Shown: positions 26,396 through 36,019, counted from the first letter of the stretch. The stretch is 64,000 nucleotides of DNA from Pedobacter sp. Bi126 (GCF_918698245.1 NZ_CAKKMS010000004.1:558001-622000); one strand, 5' to 3'. Notes: generated by a model from the letters alone, not told the origin. Program-made: numbers and translations.

Positions 26396-28402
26396 ATGCA
26401 TAAAGTCGTTAAAATCTGTTTTTTTCTCTTACTGCTGTTAGGCATTAACAAAACCTTCGCACAAGATTTAAAAACAAGTGTTGGTACCAACAAAGAATTG
26501 GATTCTGTTCGGAAGAAACTAGACTCGGGGAAGGATTCTGTCGTTTTTACCGCAAAATATATCAGGTTTACCAAGCTGTCGTTAACTAAAGACAGCATTG
26601 TGTTGCTGCCTTTAGATACCTCAACTACGAATATCCAGAATTACAGCCCGCTTTTACAGCCCTTGCACCCAACCATAAACAATGGTAACATGGGCTTGGC
26701 AGCAAGGCCATTATTATACGAGCCTAGTAAAAGGATCGGCTTTGACGCAGGATTTCATTCGCTTGATTATTATGCTTTAACGCCCGAAGATATTATTTAC
26801 TATCAGGCCAGGACCCCTTTTACCAGCTTATATTTTGTTAGTGCCGGACAAAAAGAGCAGCTTTTTAGGGCTATCCACACACAGAATATTAAAAAAAACT
26901 GGAATGTTGGGGTTAATTTTAACCGTGGCGATTCCAGAGGCTTTTACGCCAGACAACGTGGCGATAATTTGAATGTTGCCGTATTTTCATGGTACCAATC
27001 GCCAAGCAAACGTTATAATATGTGGGCATCAGCAATTTTTAATACCATGCGTGCCTACGAGAATGGCTCTACCGTAGCTACAGGTTTATTCGACCCTGAT
27101 TATACTAAAATTGCAAGAGAGGCTGAACCGGTAAATTTATCAGACTCAAGAAATCTGTACCGTAAAAACACCGTTTTCTTAAAGCAAACCTATTATGTAG
27201 GTAGGATAGATACCTCTGCAAATGTGAACAATGCTGTTTTACCAACCAACAAGGTTTCGTATACGTTTGAGTATAATAACGACAGCTTCGATTTTTACAA
27301 AAATGGAACGGATGTTAATCATGTACTGCCTCCCGGAATTGCGAGTACAATATTTACAAATGATTCGACCCATGTACAACACATTAAAAATGAATTTATT
27401 TATAGTTTCTTTTTAAGACCAAAAAATAGTTCGGTTATTAAAAATGAACTGAAGGTTGATGCAGGTGTAAGGCATGATTATTACAAGCACGAATATTTTG
27501 GTATAAAACAAGATGCAACCAATTACGAGCGCAGTAGGTTTGCTCATCAAAACATTACCATTTTAGGTGCAGCGGGCTATCGGTTCTCTAATAATATCGA
27601 TTTCAATTTAGATGTTCAGCAAATTTTGCAAGGTGAAAATGCAGGCGATTATTTATACGAGGCAAAAAGTAAAATCCTTTTAGGTAAAACCATAGGAAGA
27701 ATCGAGTTGGGTGCTTATGTACAAAACCAATCGCCAGCGGCTATTTTTAATTACTATCATGGCAACCATTACCAATGGACAAACAGCGATTTTAAGAACA
27801 TTAAAATTGCCAATTTATCATTTAACTATATCAATGATAAGTATGGTTTTACTGCCGGAGCCAAATATTTCTTAACCAGTAACTATGTTTATTTTGCTGC
27901 CGACCATACCAATGGTACAACTGCAATTTTACCAAAACAGGCTACTGCCGATATTAGCTTAATCAGGTTGGATGTATCAAAGAAATCGAGGTTTGGTAAG
28001 TTTGTGATGGAAAATTATATCGCTTATCAAAAAACAGATAAAAATGCAGTGTTAAGAACACCGGAACTTTATACTTATAACAGTATTTATTTTGATAATA
28101 CTTTTTTTAAAGTATTAAAGGCTAATGTAGGATTTGATGTAAGGTACAATTCTGAGTATGGAAACTATTTATATTCACCTGCAACAGCGCAGTTTTATAT
28201 TGATGAGCGCAATCCAACAAACCTGGCTTCAAAACCAGTAATTGATGTCTTTTTTAAAGCAAATTTAAAAAGGGCCAATATTTTTGTTAAATATGATTTT
28301 GTAAATCAGGGTTTATTCCAACCGGGTTATTACACTGTAAACAGGTACCCCATGCAAGATGCCCTATTAAAATTTGGGGTAAGCTGGAACTTTTACGACT
28401 AA
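26396..28402 (+). CDS. Putative outer-membrane porin (Bacteroidota putative porin family)
   Basis: The 668-residue protein has a signal peptide (to about KTFAQ) and, from about residue 100, many alternating amphipathic strands ending FGVSWNFYD with a terminal aromatic, typical of a beta barrel. It starts one base after the purine phosphorylase stop, so the three genes from 24546 are one transcript. The substrate is unknown. A bidirectional hairpin follows. Confidence 0.78.
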   Translation: MHKVVKICFFLLLLLGINKTFAQDLKTSVGTNKELDSVRKKLDSGKDSVVFTAKYIRFTKLSLTKDSIVLLPLDTSTTNIQNYSPLLQPLHPTINNGNMGLAARPLLYEPSKRIGFDAGFHSLDYYALTPEDIIYYQARTPFTSLYFVSAGQKEQLFRAIHTQNIKKNWNVGVNFNRGDSRGFYARQRGDNLNVAVFSWYQSPSKRYNMWASAIFNTMRAYENGSTVATGLFDPDYTKIAREAEPVNLSDSRNLYRKNTVFLKQTYYVGRIDTSANVNNAVLPTNKVSYTFEYNNDSFDFYKNGTDVNHVLPPGIASTIFTNDSTHVQHIKNEFIYSFFLRPKNSSVIKNELKVDAGVRHDYYKHEYFGIKQDATNYERSRFAHQNITILGAAGYRFSNNIDFNLDVQQILQGENAGDYLYEAKSKILLGKTIGRIELGAYVQNQSPAAIFNYYHGNHYQWTNSDFKNIKIANLSFNYINDKYGFTAGAKYFLTSNYVYFAADHTNGTTAILPKQATADISLIRLDVSKKSRFGKFVMENYIAYQKTDKNAVLRTPELYTYNSIYFDNTFFKVLKANVGFDVRYNSEYGNYLYSPATAQFYIDERNPTNLASKPVIDVFFKANLKRANIFVKYDFVNQGLFQPGYYTVNRYPMQDALLKFGVSWNFYD

Positions 28403-28414
28403 ATAATAAAGCAT

Positions 28415-28456
28415 AAAAAAGCCTCCCGATTTAATAATCTGGGAGGCTTTTGTTTT
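28415..28456. terminator. Bidirectional terminator between convergent porin genes
   Basis: AAAAAAGCCTCCC pairs with GGGAGGCTTTTG, with A tracts on one side and T tracts on the other. It serves both the plus-strand gene ending at 28402 and the minus-strand gene ending at 28470. Confidence 0.85.
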
Positions 28457-28469
28457 TAAGGCCTTTCGC

Positions 28470-29210
28470 TTAGAAAGAATAACCTACAGATAAACCAATT
28501 ACACGGTTGGTCAATTTATTAGAATTGGCCTGTCTGTCTTTAGGTGTTAAATCTGTTAAACCCAAGCCATAGTTTGCACCTACTAAAAATCCTGAATTTG
28601 TGCGATAAGCTAAACCAAAGTTTGCACCAAATTCGGTACTATTATAGTTTTTATCGCTGGCACTACCAAATGTTAGGTCTTTATCATTAGAAGTCGTAAC
28701 GGTAGCACTGGTATTGTTGGAGTTGTTCACTGTTGTAACCGTGTTTTCTCCTTTGTCTTTACCAGAGATGTTAAAGCCGATATACGGACCAGCACTGATC
28801 TGAACGGCGCCGGCATCGCCAGTAGGAATTCTGAATACTGCATTTACAGGTACTTCAATGGTCATTAAATTGGTTTTAATTGAAGATGTGGTTGTAATGG
28901 TATTACTTCCTGCGGTTGCTGTGCTTACGGATTCAAATTTATTACCCTTATTCTGTAATGATACGCCTGGTTGAATGAAGAAATTATTTCCTACACCGAA
29001 ATCACCGAATGCGGTCACATTAAAGCCAACATTGTTTTTTGCATTATCATTAAAATTATTGGCTGCGGCATCATCGCCACCAGCGTGAAACTTTGAAAGG
29101 TTAACACCAGCTTTTATTCCAAAGCGAGCAGTTTCACTAGTCATTTTTGTTTGTGCAAATGCACCTGTTGCTAATAATAAAACTGAAGCGCTTAATAATA
29201 ACTTTTTCAT
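28470..29210 (-). CDS. Outer-membrane beta-barrel protein (porin family)
   Basis: The 246-residue protein has a signal peptide (to about GAFAQ), then barrel strands (ARFGIKAGVNLSKF, NVGFNVTAFGDFGVG, FFIQPGVSLQNKG) and ends in VGYSF. A Thr/Asn-rich loop lies near 155-175. It matches the small OmpW/PorT-like barrel group of Bacteroidota. Function not known. Confidence 0.82.
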   Translation of the reverse strand: MKKLLLSASVLLLATGAFAQTKMTSETARFGIKAGVNLSKFHAGGDDAAANNFNDNAKNNVGFNVTAFGDFGVGNNFFIQPGVSLQNKGNKFESVSTATAGSNTITTTSSIKTNLMTIEVPVNAVFRIPTGDAGAVQISAGPYIGFNISGKDKGENTVTTVNNSNNTSATVTTSNDKDLTFGSASDKNYNSTEFGANFGLAYRTNSGFLVGANYGLGLTDLTPKDRQANSNKLTNRVIGLSVGYSF

Positions 29211-29493
29211 AATATTTTTCTTTTAGAAGAATCTTGTTTAAAATTTCAGGCTTTAACCTGCTGTTAATTACAAGCCTCAATTCCAAAAGCTGTGCCAAAG
29301 TATCAAGTCTGTTACAGTTTATTTGGTAATCTATTGGTTTACAGGGGCTTTTTTGAGCGGTTTCAGTATAATTACGATAGCAATTAGTTATGCCGATAGA
29401 TATGATTTACTGTCTACATAATAGGAATATCTAGTAGAATTACTAATTTTTTAACCCTAAAAGAAAAGATGCCAAAAGGCGATTACGCTAAAA

Positions 29494-30753
29494 TTATGTT
29501 TTTTGAGGTTTCTTTTTCGCTGCGGGGAAAAGAACATTATTTAAGATCAAGCGGTATCCTGGTGAATTAGGATGTAGATTTAAATCTGTTGGCGGATCGC
29601 CTACGGCATGTTGATAATCTTCCGGATCGTGCCCGCCATAAAAAGTAAACTGGCCTTTGCCAATTTCTCCATGTAAATACCTTACCTCTGCAGCACCTTT
29701 ATTTTCACCCAAAACAGTCACACTTGTTTTAACTAAACTCTTTCTGAAAGCCGTGGTTTGCCCCATAAAACCTTTAATCACTTTATCATGATCTTGGGTA
29801 AGCATGGTTGGGACAAGATCCCATTTGGCTGAAAAATCGAATAAAGTAAAGTAATCGTTGGTTTGGTTCAGTGTACGGGTTTGAGTAGCGTCGATATCCG
29901 AAAATTCATAGTTCATTGGGTTGTTATCTAACTTAAAATTCTGGAAGGCCAAGGTTTTATTAAAATCCAGTTTACTTTGTGCATTTGGGTCTGCAGCATC
30001 ACCATCAAACATTTGGGCGCAAATATCTACCCCATCAGCAGCAAGGGCAATGTCGAAACTATCAGTGCCCGAACACATTGCAAACAAAAAGCCTCCACCA
30101 GCACAATATTCTTTGATGTGTTTGGCAACGGCTAATTTCATTTCAGAAACCTTTTTGTATCCCATGCGCTTAGCTAAGGTTTCCTGGTTTTTTACATCTT
30201 CCTGGTACCAGGTTGCGTACCTGAAATTAGCCCAGAAACGGCCGTACTGGCCGGTAAAATCTTCATGGTGCAAATGTAACCAATCGTATTTGCTCAATTT
30301 ATCCTGTAAAATATCATCATCATAAATTACATCGTACGGGATTTCGGCGTAGGTTAAAACGAGTGTAACGGCATCATCCCATGGTAATTTGCTTTTTGGA
30401 GAGTAAACCGCAATTTTTGGTGTTTTCTCCAGCTTAACCATCTCCATATTCACCGCAGGATCGCTGATTTCGTTTAAAAGGTTGGTTGCCTTTCCATCGG
30501 CCATTACTTCGTAAGATACGCCACGGATTTTAAGCTCGTCTTCAACTGTTTTATTGTATTTAATTAAAAAACTTCCGCCGCGATAGTTTAAAAGCCAATC
30601 AACCTCCAGTTGTTTGCTGATTGTCCAATAGGCAATACCATATGCTTTAAGGTGGTTCTTTTGGTCTTCATCCATGTAAATTAACAAAGAAGAAGCCCTT
30701 AGCCCCAAGGAGCAAAGCAGGCAAATGAGCAGGATATAATATTTCTTTATCAA
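29494..30753 (-). CDS. Secreted protein usually labelled asparagine synthetase B; GATase1-like domain
   Basis: The 419-residue frame starts with TTG at 30753, since no ATG precedes the signal peptide (MIKKYYILLICLLCSLGLRA). Motifs such as WLLNYRGGSFLI, YDWLHLHHEDFTGQ and GGFLFAMCSGTDSFDI look like a class I glutamine-amidotransferase-type fold, with Cys in FAMCSGT. The common database name asparagine synthetase B is not supported: no N-terminal Cys nucleophile and no PP-loop domain is seen, and the protein is exported. Function unknown. Confidence 0.8.
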   Translation of the reverse strand: MIKKYYILLICLLCSLGLRASSLLIYMDEDQKNHLKAYGIAYWTISKQLEVDWLLNYRGGSFLIKYNKTVEDELKIRGVSYEVMADGKATNLLNEISDPAVNMEMVKLEKTPKIAVYSPKSKLPWDDAVTLVLTYAEIPYDVIYDDDILQDKLSKYDWLHLHHEDFTGQYGRFWANFRYATWYQEDVKNQETLAKRMGYKKVSEMKLAVAKHIKEYCAGGGFLFAMCSGTDSFDIALAADGVDICAQMFDGDAADPNAQSKLDFNKTLAFQNFKLDNNPMNYEFSDIDATQTRTLNQTNDYFTLFDFSAKWDLVPTMLTQDHDKVIKGFMGQTTAFRKSLVKTSVTVLGENKGAAEVRYLHGEIGKGQFTFYGGHDPEDYQHAVGDPPTDLNLHPNSPGYRLILNNVLFPAAKKKPQKT

Positions 30754-30834
30754 ATCGGTATGCTTAAAACACTAAAATACCGCATTTAAACTGTATAGAA
30801 AAATTTAATGATGTTATAAGTTATACAATTTTGT

Positions 30835-30842
30835 TATTTTTG
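30835..30842 (+). promoter_or_regulatory. Candidate -7 element for the peptidyl-prolyl isomerase gene
   Basis: TATTTTTG fully matches TAnnTTTG, 66 bases before the start codon. A TTTG 19 bases upstream is not present (closest TTTA), so the support is partial. Confidence 0.35.
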
Positions 30843-30908
30843 CCCTCTACTAAAAAAATACGATTGTTTTTTTAGTGAATAAAATTTAAAATTAGTACCG
30901 ATATTGAT

Positions 30909-31370
30909 ATGAGTAAAGCAATAATAAAAACAGAAAAAGGCGAAATGACTGTAGAATTCTACGATAATGATGCGCCGAAAGCCGTTGCAAACTTTAAAAA
31001 ATTAGCTAAAGAAGGCTTTTATGATGGTGTAACTTTTCACCGTGTAATTCCTAACTTTATGGTTCAGGGCGGATGCCCAAATTCAAAAGACCCAGCTAAA
31101 GCACATTTGGCAGGTACTGGTGGCCCAGGTTACAAAATTGACTGCGAACTGGACGGAGAAAATCAATATCACGATCGTGGTGTTTTATCTATGGCTCACG
31201 CTGGCCGCAATACTGGTGGTTCACAGTTTTTTATCTGCCATAGCAGAACAAATACCGCTCACTTAGACCGTAATCATACTTGTTTTGGTAAAGTAGTTGA
31301 GAATGTAGACCTTGTAGATGATATTCGCCAAGGTGATAAAATTTTAAACATAGAAGTTTTAGAAGATTAG
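30909..31370 (+). CDS. Cyclophilin-type peptidyl-prolyl cis-trans isomerase
   Basis: The 153-residue protein has the cyclophilin core: FHRVIPNFMVQGGCP with the catalytic Arg, GPGYKIDCE, LSMAHAGRNTGGSQFFI and FGKVVENVDLVDDI. It has no signal peptide, so it acts in the cytoplasm. Length matches PpiB-type enzymes. A spacer with quasi-repeats separates it from the DUF5606 gene. Confidence 0.94.
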   Translation: MSKAIIKTEKGEMTVEFYDNDAPKAVANFKKLAKEGFYDGVTFHRVIPNFMVQGGCPNSKDPAKAHLAGTGGPGYKIDCELDGENQYHDRGVLSMAHAGRNTGGSQFFICHSRTNTAHLDRNHTCFGKVVENVDLVDDIRQGDKILNIEVLED

Positions 31371-31371
31371 T

Positions 31372-31512
31372 GCGCAATGCGTTTGGCGATAAGCGTTTAG
31401 CGCTAATACCAATTGCTCAATATTTAGGTTTTAAAACATTAGAAAACGCGATGCGTTTGGTGGCAGGCGTGTTATAACGCTAAACGCCAAACACTAACCG
31501 CTAAACACACAT
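31372..31512. repeat. Quasi-repetitive spacer with GCTAAACGCCAAAC-like units
   Basis: The spacer contains repeated variants of CGTTTGGCG/CGTTTAGCG and, at its end, CGCTAAACGCCAAACACTAACC in the other orientation. Together the arms could fold back imperfectly. No gene is seen. Confidence 0.45.
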
Positions 31513-31515
31513 AAT

Positions 31516-32058
31516 ATGAATTTAAGAGGAATTGTTGCCGTATCTGGCAGACCGGGTTTATTTAAACTGGTTGGACAAAATAAAGTAGGTTACATTTTAG
31601 AAGGCTTAGATGCTCAAAAAACTAAAGTTGTTGCCAACATCACCAACACAAAATTAGCTTCGTTAGAAGATATTACTGTGTATGGCGAAGATGAGGAAAT
31701 TAAATTGGCAGATATTTTTGCTAAAATTTCAGCAAAAGGATCTACTCCGGATTTGAAAGGCGATTTACGTGCTTACTTTCTTGAAGTAGCACCAGGTCAC
31801 GATCAAGAGAAAGTTTATGCTTCTGATATGAAGAAAATTATCACTTGGTATAACTTATTAAAAGACCTGCCATTGTTTACTGAAGAAACTCCAGAAACGC
31901 CGGGTACACCAGCAGAGGTTAAGTTATCAGAAGAAAAAGCAGCTTCAGATAAAAAACAAAAAGCTACAGGATCTAAAGCATCAGCAAGTGCTAAAGCAAC
32001 TACTAAAACTTCAGCGCCAGCTAAAAAAGCAAGCATGACGAGTAAAAAAGGCGTTTAA
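31516..32058 (+). CDS. DUF5606 domain protein
   Basis: The 180-residue protein has the conserved N-terminal domain of the Bacteroidota family DUF5606 (NLRGIVAVSGRPGLFKLVGQ, to about residue 125). A Lys/Ala/Ser-rich low-complexity tail from about 130 ends in KKGV, suggestive of nucleic acid binding. No function is established. A terminator follows. Confidence 0.85.
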   Translation: MNLRGIVAVSGRPGLFKLVGQNKVGYILEGLDAQKTKVVANITNTKLASLEDITVYGEDEEIKLADIFAKISAKGSTPDLKGDLRAYFLEVAPGHDQEKVYASDMKKIITWYNLLKDLPLFTEETPETPGTPAEVKLSEEKAASDKKQKATGSKASASAKATTKTSAPAKKASMTSKKGV

Positions 32059-32082
32059 GCTTTATTTACCGAAATTATAGCG

Positions 32083-32112
32083 AACACCAGGCAATTTGTC
32101 TGGTGTTTTTTT
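32083..32112 (+). terminator. Terminator after the DUF5606 gene
   Basis: ACACCAG pairs with CTGGTGT around a nine-base loop, followed by six or more T. Confidence 0.85.
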
Positions 32113-32118
32113 ATGGGT

Positions 32119-32247
32119 TTAATCGAAGAAATAATAAAGCAAAGCTATAATAACCAATGATGCAATAATGCTGATCCATAGGTATTTATTGTTGCCATTC
32201 TGATTGCTTTTATATCTATACTCCCGTTTATATTTATCTAATAACAT
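32119..32247 (-). CDS. Short membrane protein (42 aa)
   Basis: The ATG at 32247 opens a 42-codon frame with a basic, Tyr/Lys/Asn-rich N-terminus (LLDKYKREYRYKSNQNGNN) and a single hydrophobic helix (WISIIASLVIIALLYYF), ending in Asp. Length, charge and single transmembrane segment fit a real small membrane protein, but no family is recognised. It converges on the DUF5606 gene. Confidence 0.5.
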   Translation of the reverse strand: MLLDKYKREYRYKSNQNGNNKYLWISIIASLVIIALLYYFFD

Positions 32248-32362
32248 AATTTCTTTTATTTAATGATGATTTTTATTCGCGTTTTCCATATTCCCATCTT
32301 ACTATAACCATTGTCATTGCTAAGCGTGATGTCATTATATAATATGCCCGAGGTAAACATAA

Positions 32363-32432
32363 TTTAACCACAGATAAAAAGGATGCACACAGATATAAAA
32401 TCCGTGTTTATCTGTGTGCATCTGTGGTTAAA
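32363..32432. repeat. Long interrupted inverted repeat
   Basis: TTTAACCACAGAT pairs with ATCTGTGGTTAAA (32420-32432) and, inside, ATGCACACAGATA (32383-32395) pairs with TATCTGTGTGCAT (32409-32421). The stem totals about 25 bp with a six-base bulge on one arm. It lies between two minus-strand genes, past the rlmH stop. Confidence 0.7.
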
Positions 32433-32455
32433 ACCCTTAACTTAATGGCATTGTT

Positions 32456-32929
32456 CTAAGCGTGATGATAAGGTTCTCCTTTTAAAATGCTAAATCCCCG
32501 GTAAAGCTGCTCTACAAAAAACAATCTGATCATTTGGTGAGAAAAGGTCATGTCAGACAGCGAAATTAACCCGTTTGCCCTTTTGTAAATGGTTTCATCA
32601 AATCCATAAGGGCCGCCAATAATAAAAATTAAATGCTGCACGCTACCAACCATCTGTTTATTTAAGTAGTTTGAAAATTCTACGGATGAATATTTTTTTC
32701 CTTTTTCATCCAATAAAATAACAACATCGCCATTGTTAATTTGTTTATGCAGCAACTCTGCTTCTTTTGCCTTTTGCTGGGCCTCGCTTAGGTTTTTAAC
32801 ATTCTTTACATCTGGCAAAGCCACAAAACTAAAGTTAATATAGTGCTTTAAACGGTTGATGTATTTATCAATTCCTTCAATTAGATATTTATCTTCTGTT
32901 TTGCCAATGGCGATCAGTGTAATCTTCAT
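32456..32929 (-). CDS. rlmH: 23S rRNA (pseudouridine-1915-N3)-methyltransferase
   Basis: The 157-residue SPOUT methyltransferase has the RlmH motifs: VVILLDEKGKKYSSVEFSNYL, FIIGGPYGFDE and the knot region SDMTFSHQMIRLFFVEQLYRGFSILKGEPYHHA. Length is exactly that of the family. It modifies helix 69 of 23S rRNA. Divergent from the MutS-like gene. Confidence 0.96.
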   Translation of the reverse strand: MKITLIAIGKTEDKYLIEGIDKYINRLKHYINFSFVALPDVKNVKNLSEAQQKAKEAELLHKQINNGDVVILLDEKGKKYSSVEFSNYLNKQMVGSVQHLIFIIGGPYGFDETIYKRANGLISLSDMTFSHQMIRLFFVEQLYRGFSILKGEPYHHA

Positions 32930-33042
32930 TTAATATTTTGCCTATCTTTAGAATTTCGAGATTCAAACTTAGAGAAAATTGTAACAAAAAAGACAATCTA
33001 TCGATCTTATACCTTCGAAAATATATACACCGAAGCGATATC

Positions 33043-34857
33043 ATGTTAAAACAACAAGTAGAAATAATAGCCGATTACGATCAAAAAATTAAGCAGGTTA
33101 CTGCTGATATAGCAGAGACCAAAAAAATAATCGATCAACTTTCTTTCATCCGGATAGGCCTGTTCCTGGCCGAAATTTTATTCTTTATTCTACTGTTACG
33201 TTCTGCAGATGATGGATTACGCACATTAATTCAGCTTGCATTATTGGTGCCGATTATTGCCTTTGCCTTTATTGTGCGCAGGCAAAGTAAGCTAGACCGC
33301 GAAATCGATTTTAAAAAGCAACTCTTATGGGTTTATCAGAATGAATGGAATGTTTTAAACGGAACAGCGAATGGCTATGATCATGGTAAGGCTTTCGAAT
33401 CTGAACTGCATCCCTATACTTCCGACCTTGATATTTTTGGAAGTGCATCGCTGTTTGCACTGATCAACCGTTGTAGTACCAAAAGCGGAAATAACCTCCT
33501 GGCTAAAAATTTCGCAGAAAAACCGACCAGAGATAAGATATTACTCCGTCAGGAAGCCATAAAAGAAATAACAGATAAGATAGCAGAAACTTATAGTTTC
33601 AGGGCTAATCTGCATGGTTACGACCCAGATAAAATAGAGCAGATTAAAATACAGCTTAAGCACCAATTGGGCGCACAATTGGAATTTGTAAAGGGCAGTT
33701 TTTTGAGGTTTTACGTCAAGCTGGTACCTTATATTTCTGTTGGTTTAATTTTGGCGGCACTTCTTATCAGCGCTGCTTTTTGGAAAATACTGGCACTTCT
33801 ATTTGTAATACATACAGGGTGGAACGTTTTATTAGGCTCAAAAATTAACAAGGTTTTTTACACTTTTGGCGGAAGTTCGAGTCTGTTAAACGGTTATGCC
33901 AGTGCTATTTTATGGACAGAGAATCAAAACTGGAAAAGTTCGTATACCTTAGGTTTATTAGATTCAAAAATCCCGGTAAGCAAAGAAATTAAAGGCTTAT
34001 CCAAAATTATCCAGAATTTTGATGCCAGGCTGAATATCCTGGTTGGCGGTATATTGAACGCACTTTTGCTTTGGGATTTAAAGTGCTGCATCAGTTTAGA
34101 TATTTGGTACAAATCATCATCCGAGGATGTGATTTCGGCCCTTGACCATTTAGGCGATTTTGAAGAACTGATTTCATTGGCCACAACAGCCTATAATCAG
34201 CCAGATTGGGTTTTTCCAATGGTAGCAGATCAATTTGCATTAGCCACCACTCATATTGGCCATCCGCTTATTAACGAGCAGGTTCGGGTGGATAATGATT
34301 TTCATTTAGAAACCAAACCAACTGTAGATATTGTAACGGGTTCTAACATGGCCGGCAAAAGCACTTTTCTACGTACTTTGGGTATTAATATGATATTGGC
34401 TTATACTGGTGCACCGGTTTGTGCCAAAACCATGCAATTATCGGTTTTTTCGATCAATACTTATATGCGGATTAAAGATTCACTGAACGAAAGCACCTCT
34501 ACTTTTAAGGCAGAGTTAAACCGCCTGAAAATGATTTTAGATAATGTAGTTAAAGACAAAGATACCTTTGTATTGATTGACGAAATGCTGCGGGGTACAA
34601 ACAGTAGGGATAAATATTTGGGCTCGAAGGTTTTTATACAAAAGCTGATTACCGAAAAAACACCTGCACTTTTTGCTACACACGATTTACAACTGGCAGA
34701 TCTGATTATCGATTACCCCGAAACCGTCCGTAATTTTCATTTTGATATCCAGATCACCGAAGGTGAAATGAAATTTGATTATTTACTAAAACACGGACCG
34801 TGCAAGACTTTTAACGCAGCTATTTTGCTGAAGGAAATTGGCTTAACCTTGGATTAA
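33043..34857 (+). CDS. MutS-family ATPase with membrane segments
   Basis: From the ATG at 33043 the protein has 604 residues; the longer frame to 32938 lacks sense before it. An N-terminal region has two membrane segments (about 35-52 and 60-75) and a further hydrophobic pair in the middle (about 230-265). The C-terminal MutS ATPase domain has P-loop TGSNMAGKSTFLRTL, Walker B FVLIDEMLRGTNSRD and ALFATHDLQL. It lacks the MutS mismatch-binding and connector domains. A membrane-bound MutS-like family is known in Bacteroidota; mismatch repair itself is unlikely. Confidence 0.85.
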   Translation: MLKQQVEIIADYDQKIKQVTADIAETKKIIDQLSFIRIGLFLAEILFFILLLRSADDGLRTLIQLALLVPIIAFAFIVRRQSKLDREIDFKKQLLWVYQNEWNVLNGTANGYDHGKAFESELHPYTSDLDIFGSASLFALINRCSTKSGNNLLAKNFAEKPTRDKILLRQEAIKEITDKIAETYSFRANLHGYDPDKIEQIKIQLKHQLGAQLEFVKGSFLRFYVKLVPYISVGLILAALLISAAFWKILALLFVIHTGWNVLLGSKINKVFYTFGGSSSLLNGYASAILWTENQNWKSSYTLGLLDSKIPVSKEIKGLSKIIQNFDARLNILVGGILNALLLWDLKCCISLDIWYKSSSEDVISALDHLGDFEELISLATTAYNQPDWVFPMVADQFALATTHIGHPLINEQVRVDNDFHLETKPTVDIVTGSNMAGKSTFLRTLGINMILAYTGAPVCAKTMQLSVFSINTYMRIKDSLNESTSTFKAELNRLKMILDNVVKDKDTFVLIDEMLRGTNSRDKYLGSKVFIQKLITEKTPALFATHDLQLADLIIDYPETVRNFHFDIQITEGEMKFDYLLKHGPCKTFNAAILLKEIGLTLD

Positions 34858-34861
34858 TGTG

Positions 34862-34885
34862 CTGTCAGATGTTACCATCCGACTG
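34862..34885. repeat. REP-like palindrome, copy B
   Basis: Matches copy A with CTGTCAGATG-TTAC-CATC and a mutated right arm (CCGACTG). It lies four bases past the MutS-like stop. Confidence 0.6.
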
Positions 34886-34916
34886 TACATCGAACATCTG
34901 TCTGACAATAAAAACA

Positions 34917-35801
34917 TCAGTTAAACCTATTATCGCGGTATTGTTTCGGCGAAATGCCCATGATGCTTGAAAAGAGCCGGCTAAAATAGTAAGGATCGTT
35001 AATGCCGACTTTTTGTGCAATTTCGTTAATCCGCAGGTTGGTGAACAGTAAATATTGTGTGGTTTTCTGAATTTTGAGCTGGTTAAAATAATCGATCGGT
35101 GAGGTTCCGGTTTTCTTTTTAAAAATGGCCGATAAATAGGAAGGTGAAAGGTAGACAGCCAGTGCCATTTCCTTTAAACTAAGCATCTTTTCAATGTTTT
35201 TCCGCATAAAATCTATAACCTCTTCAACTTTATCAGGTTCCATAATTTTATCGTTAACGAGATGTTTATCGGTATAAACAACTTCAGCAATGTATTGGTG
35301 GAAACATAAATTGGCATAAATTATATTTTCTCTACTAAAACCTCTTTCCAGTCGGTTGTAAATCGTGTCGAACAACATGTTCCGTTCTTCACTAAAACCC
35401 GCATAAGCCTTATAATTCTGTAACGAAGCAACCAGTTGATCAGCACCGGTTCCGGAAAAATGGAACCAATAAATAGTCCATGGTAACGCTGGGTCAGCTT
35501 GGTAAGTATGTGCTATTTCTTTTGGGATAATAATGAAATTACCGGCTTCAATATGATAATTGGTATCCTGAAATTCTACGTTTCCTTTTCCTTCTATGCA
35601 ATAAATCAAAATATGCTGTTCTGAACCATTATTTCTTTTTATATAGTGATTCAATGCCTTACGGTAATAACCAATATCGGTAATAAATAAATTGTTTATG
35701 ATTTCATTTTTAGTGCACTGTTTTATAAGTACATTCCTGGGGATGATAAAGGCTTTTTGAAAATCAAAACTATTTTTCTGTCCTACTTGGCGTTTCTCCA
35801 T
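34917..35801 (-). CDS. AraC-family transcription regulator
   Basis: The 294-residue protein has an N-terminal cupin-type ligand domain (about 55-150, with IEAGNFIIIPKEIAHTY and WTIYWFHFSGTG). The C-terminal pair of HTH motifs (about 200-293) has SLKEMALAVYLSPSYLSAIFKKKTGTSPIDYF and INDPYYFSRLFSSIMGISPKQYR. Such proteins often sense sugars. It is divergent from the DUF1553/DUF1549 gene and is the probable local regulator. Confidence 0.92.
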   Translation of the reverse strand: MEKRQVGQKNSFDFQKAFIIPRNVLIKQCTKNEIINNLFITDIGYYRKALNHYIKRNNGSEQHILIYCIEGKGNVEFQDTNYHIEAGNFIIIPKEIAHTYQADPALPWTIYWFHFSGTGADQLVASLQNYKAYAGFSEERNMLFDTIYNRLERGFSRENIIYANLCFHQYIAEVVYTDKHLVNDKIMEPDKVEEVIDFMRKNIEKMLSLKEMALAVYLSPSYLSAIFKKKTGTSPIDYFNQLKIQKTTQYLLFTNLRINEIAQKVGINDPYYFSRLFSSIMGISPKQYRDNRFN

Positions 35802-35940
35802 TGTGATTCTTGATAAAAAGTAAGATAATCCATTTTTTGAGCAAGTTAATACATTTTTGTGTTTTATTTTTTTATTGATCTTTGGTTTAAAGGGAGCGAA
35901 ATCTTAGCGATTTAGTCTAATAGCCGCCTCTATTGTAATT

Positions 35941-35971
35941 TTTGATAAATGTTTAGCTTAATTTAACTTTG
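35941..35971 (+). promoter_or_regulatory. Bacteroidota-type promoter for the cytochrome/DUF1501 operon
   Basis: TTTG (35941-35944) stands exactly 19 bases before TAACTTTG (35964-35971), a full match to TTTG-N19-TAnnTTTG. The start codon at 36020 is 49 bases downstream. The AraC-type gene is divergent. Confidence 0.8.
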
Positions 35972-36019
35972 TATACAGTTAAGAAGCCTAAAAATTAGCT
36001 TAAATTTATTCTAACCAAA

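Noticed and set aside
29494-30753. True asparagine synthetase
   Set aside because: No N-terminal Cys nucleophile, no PP-loop, and a signal peptide is present.
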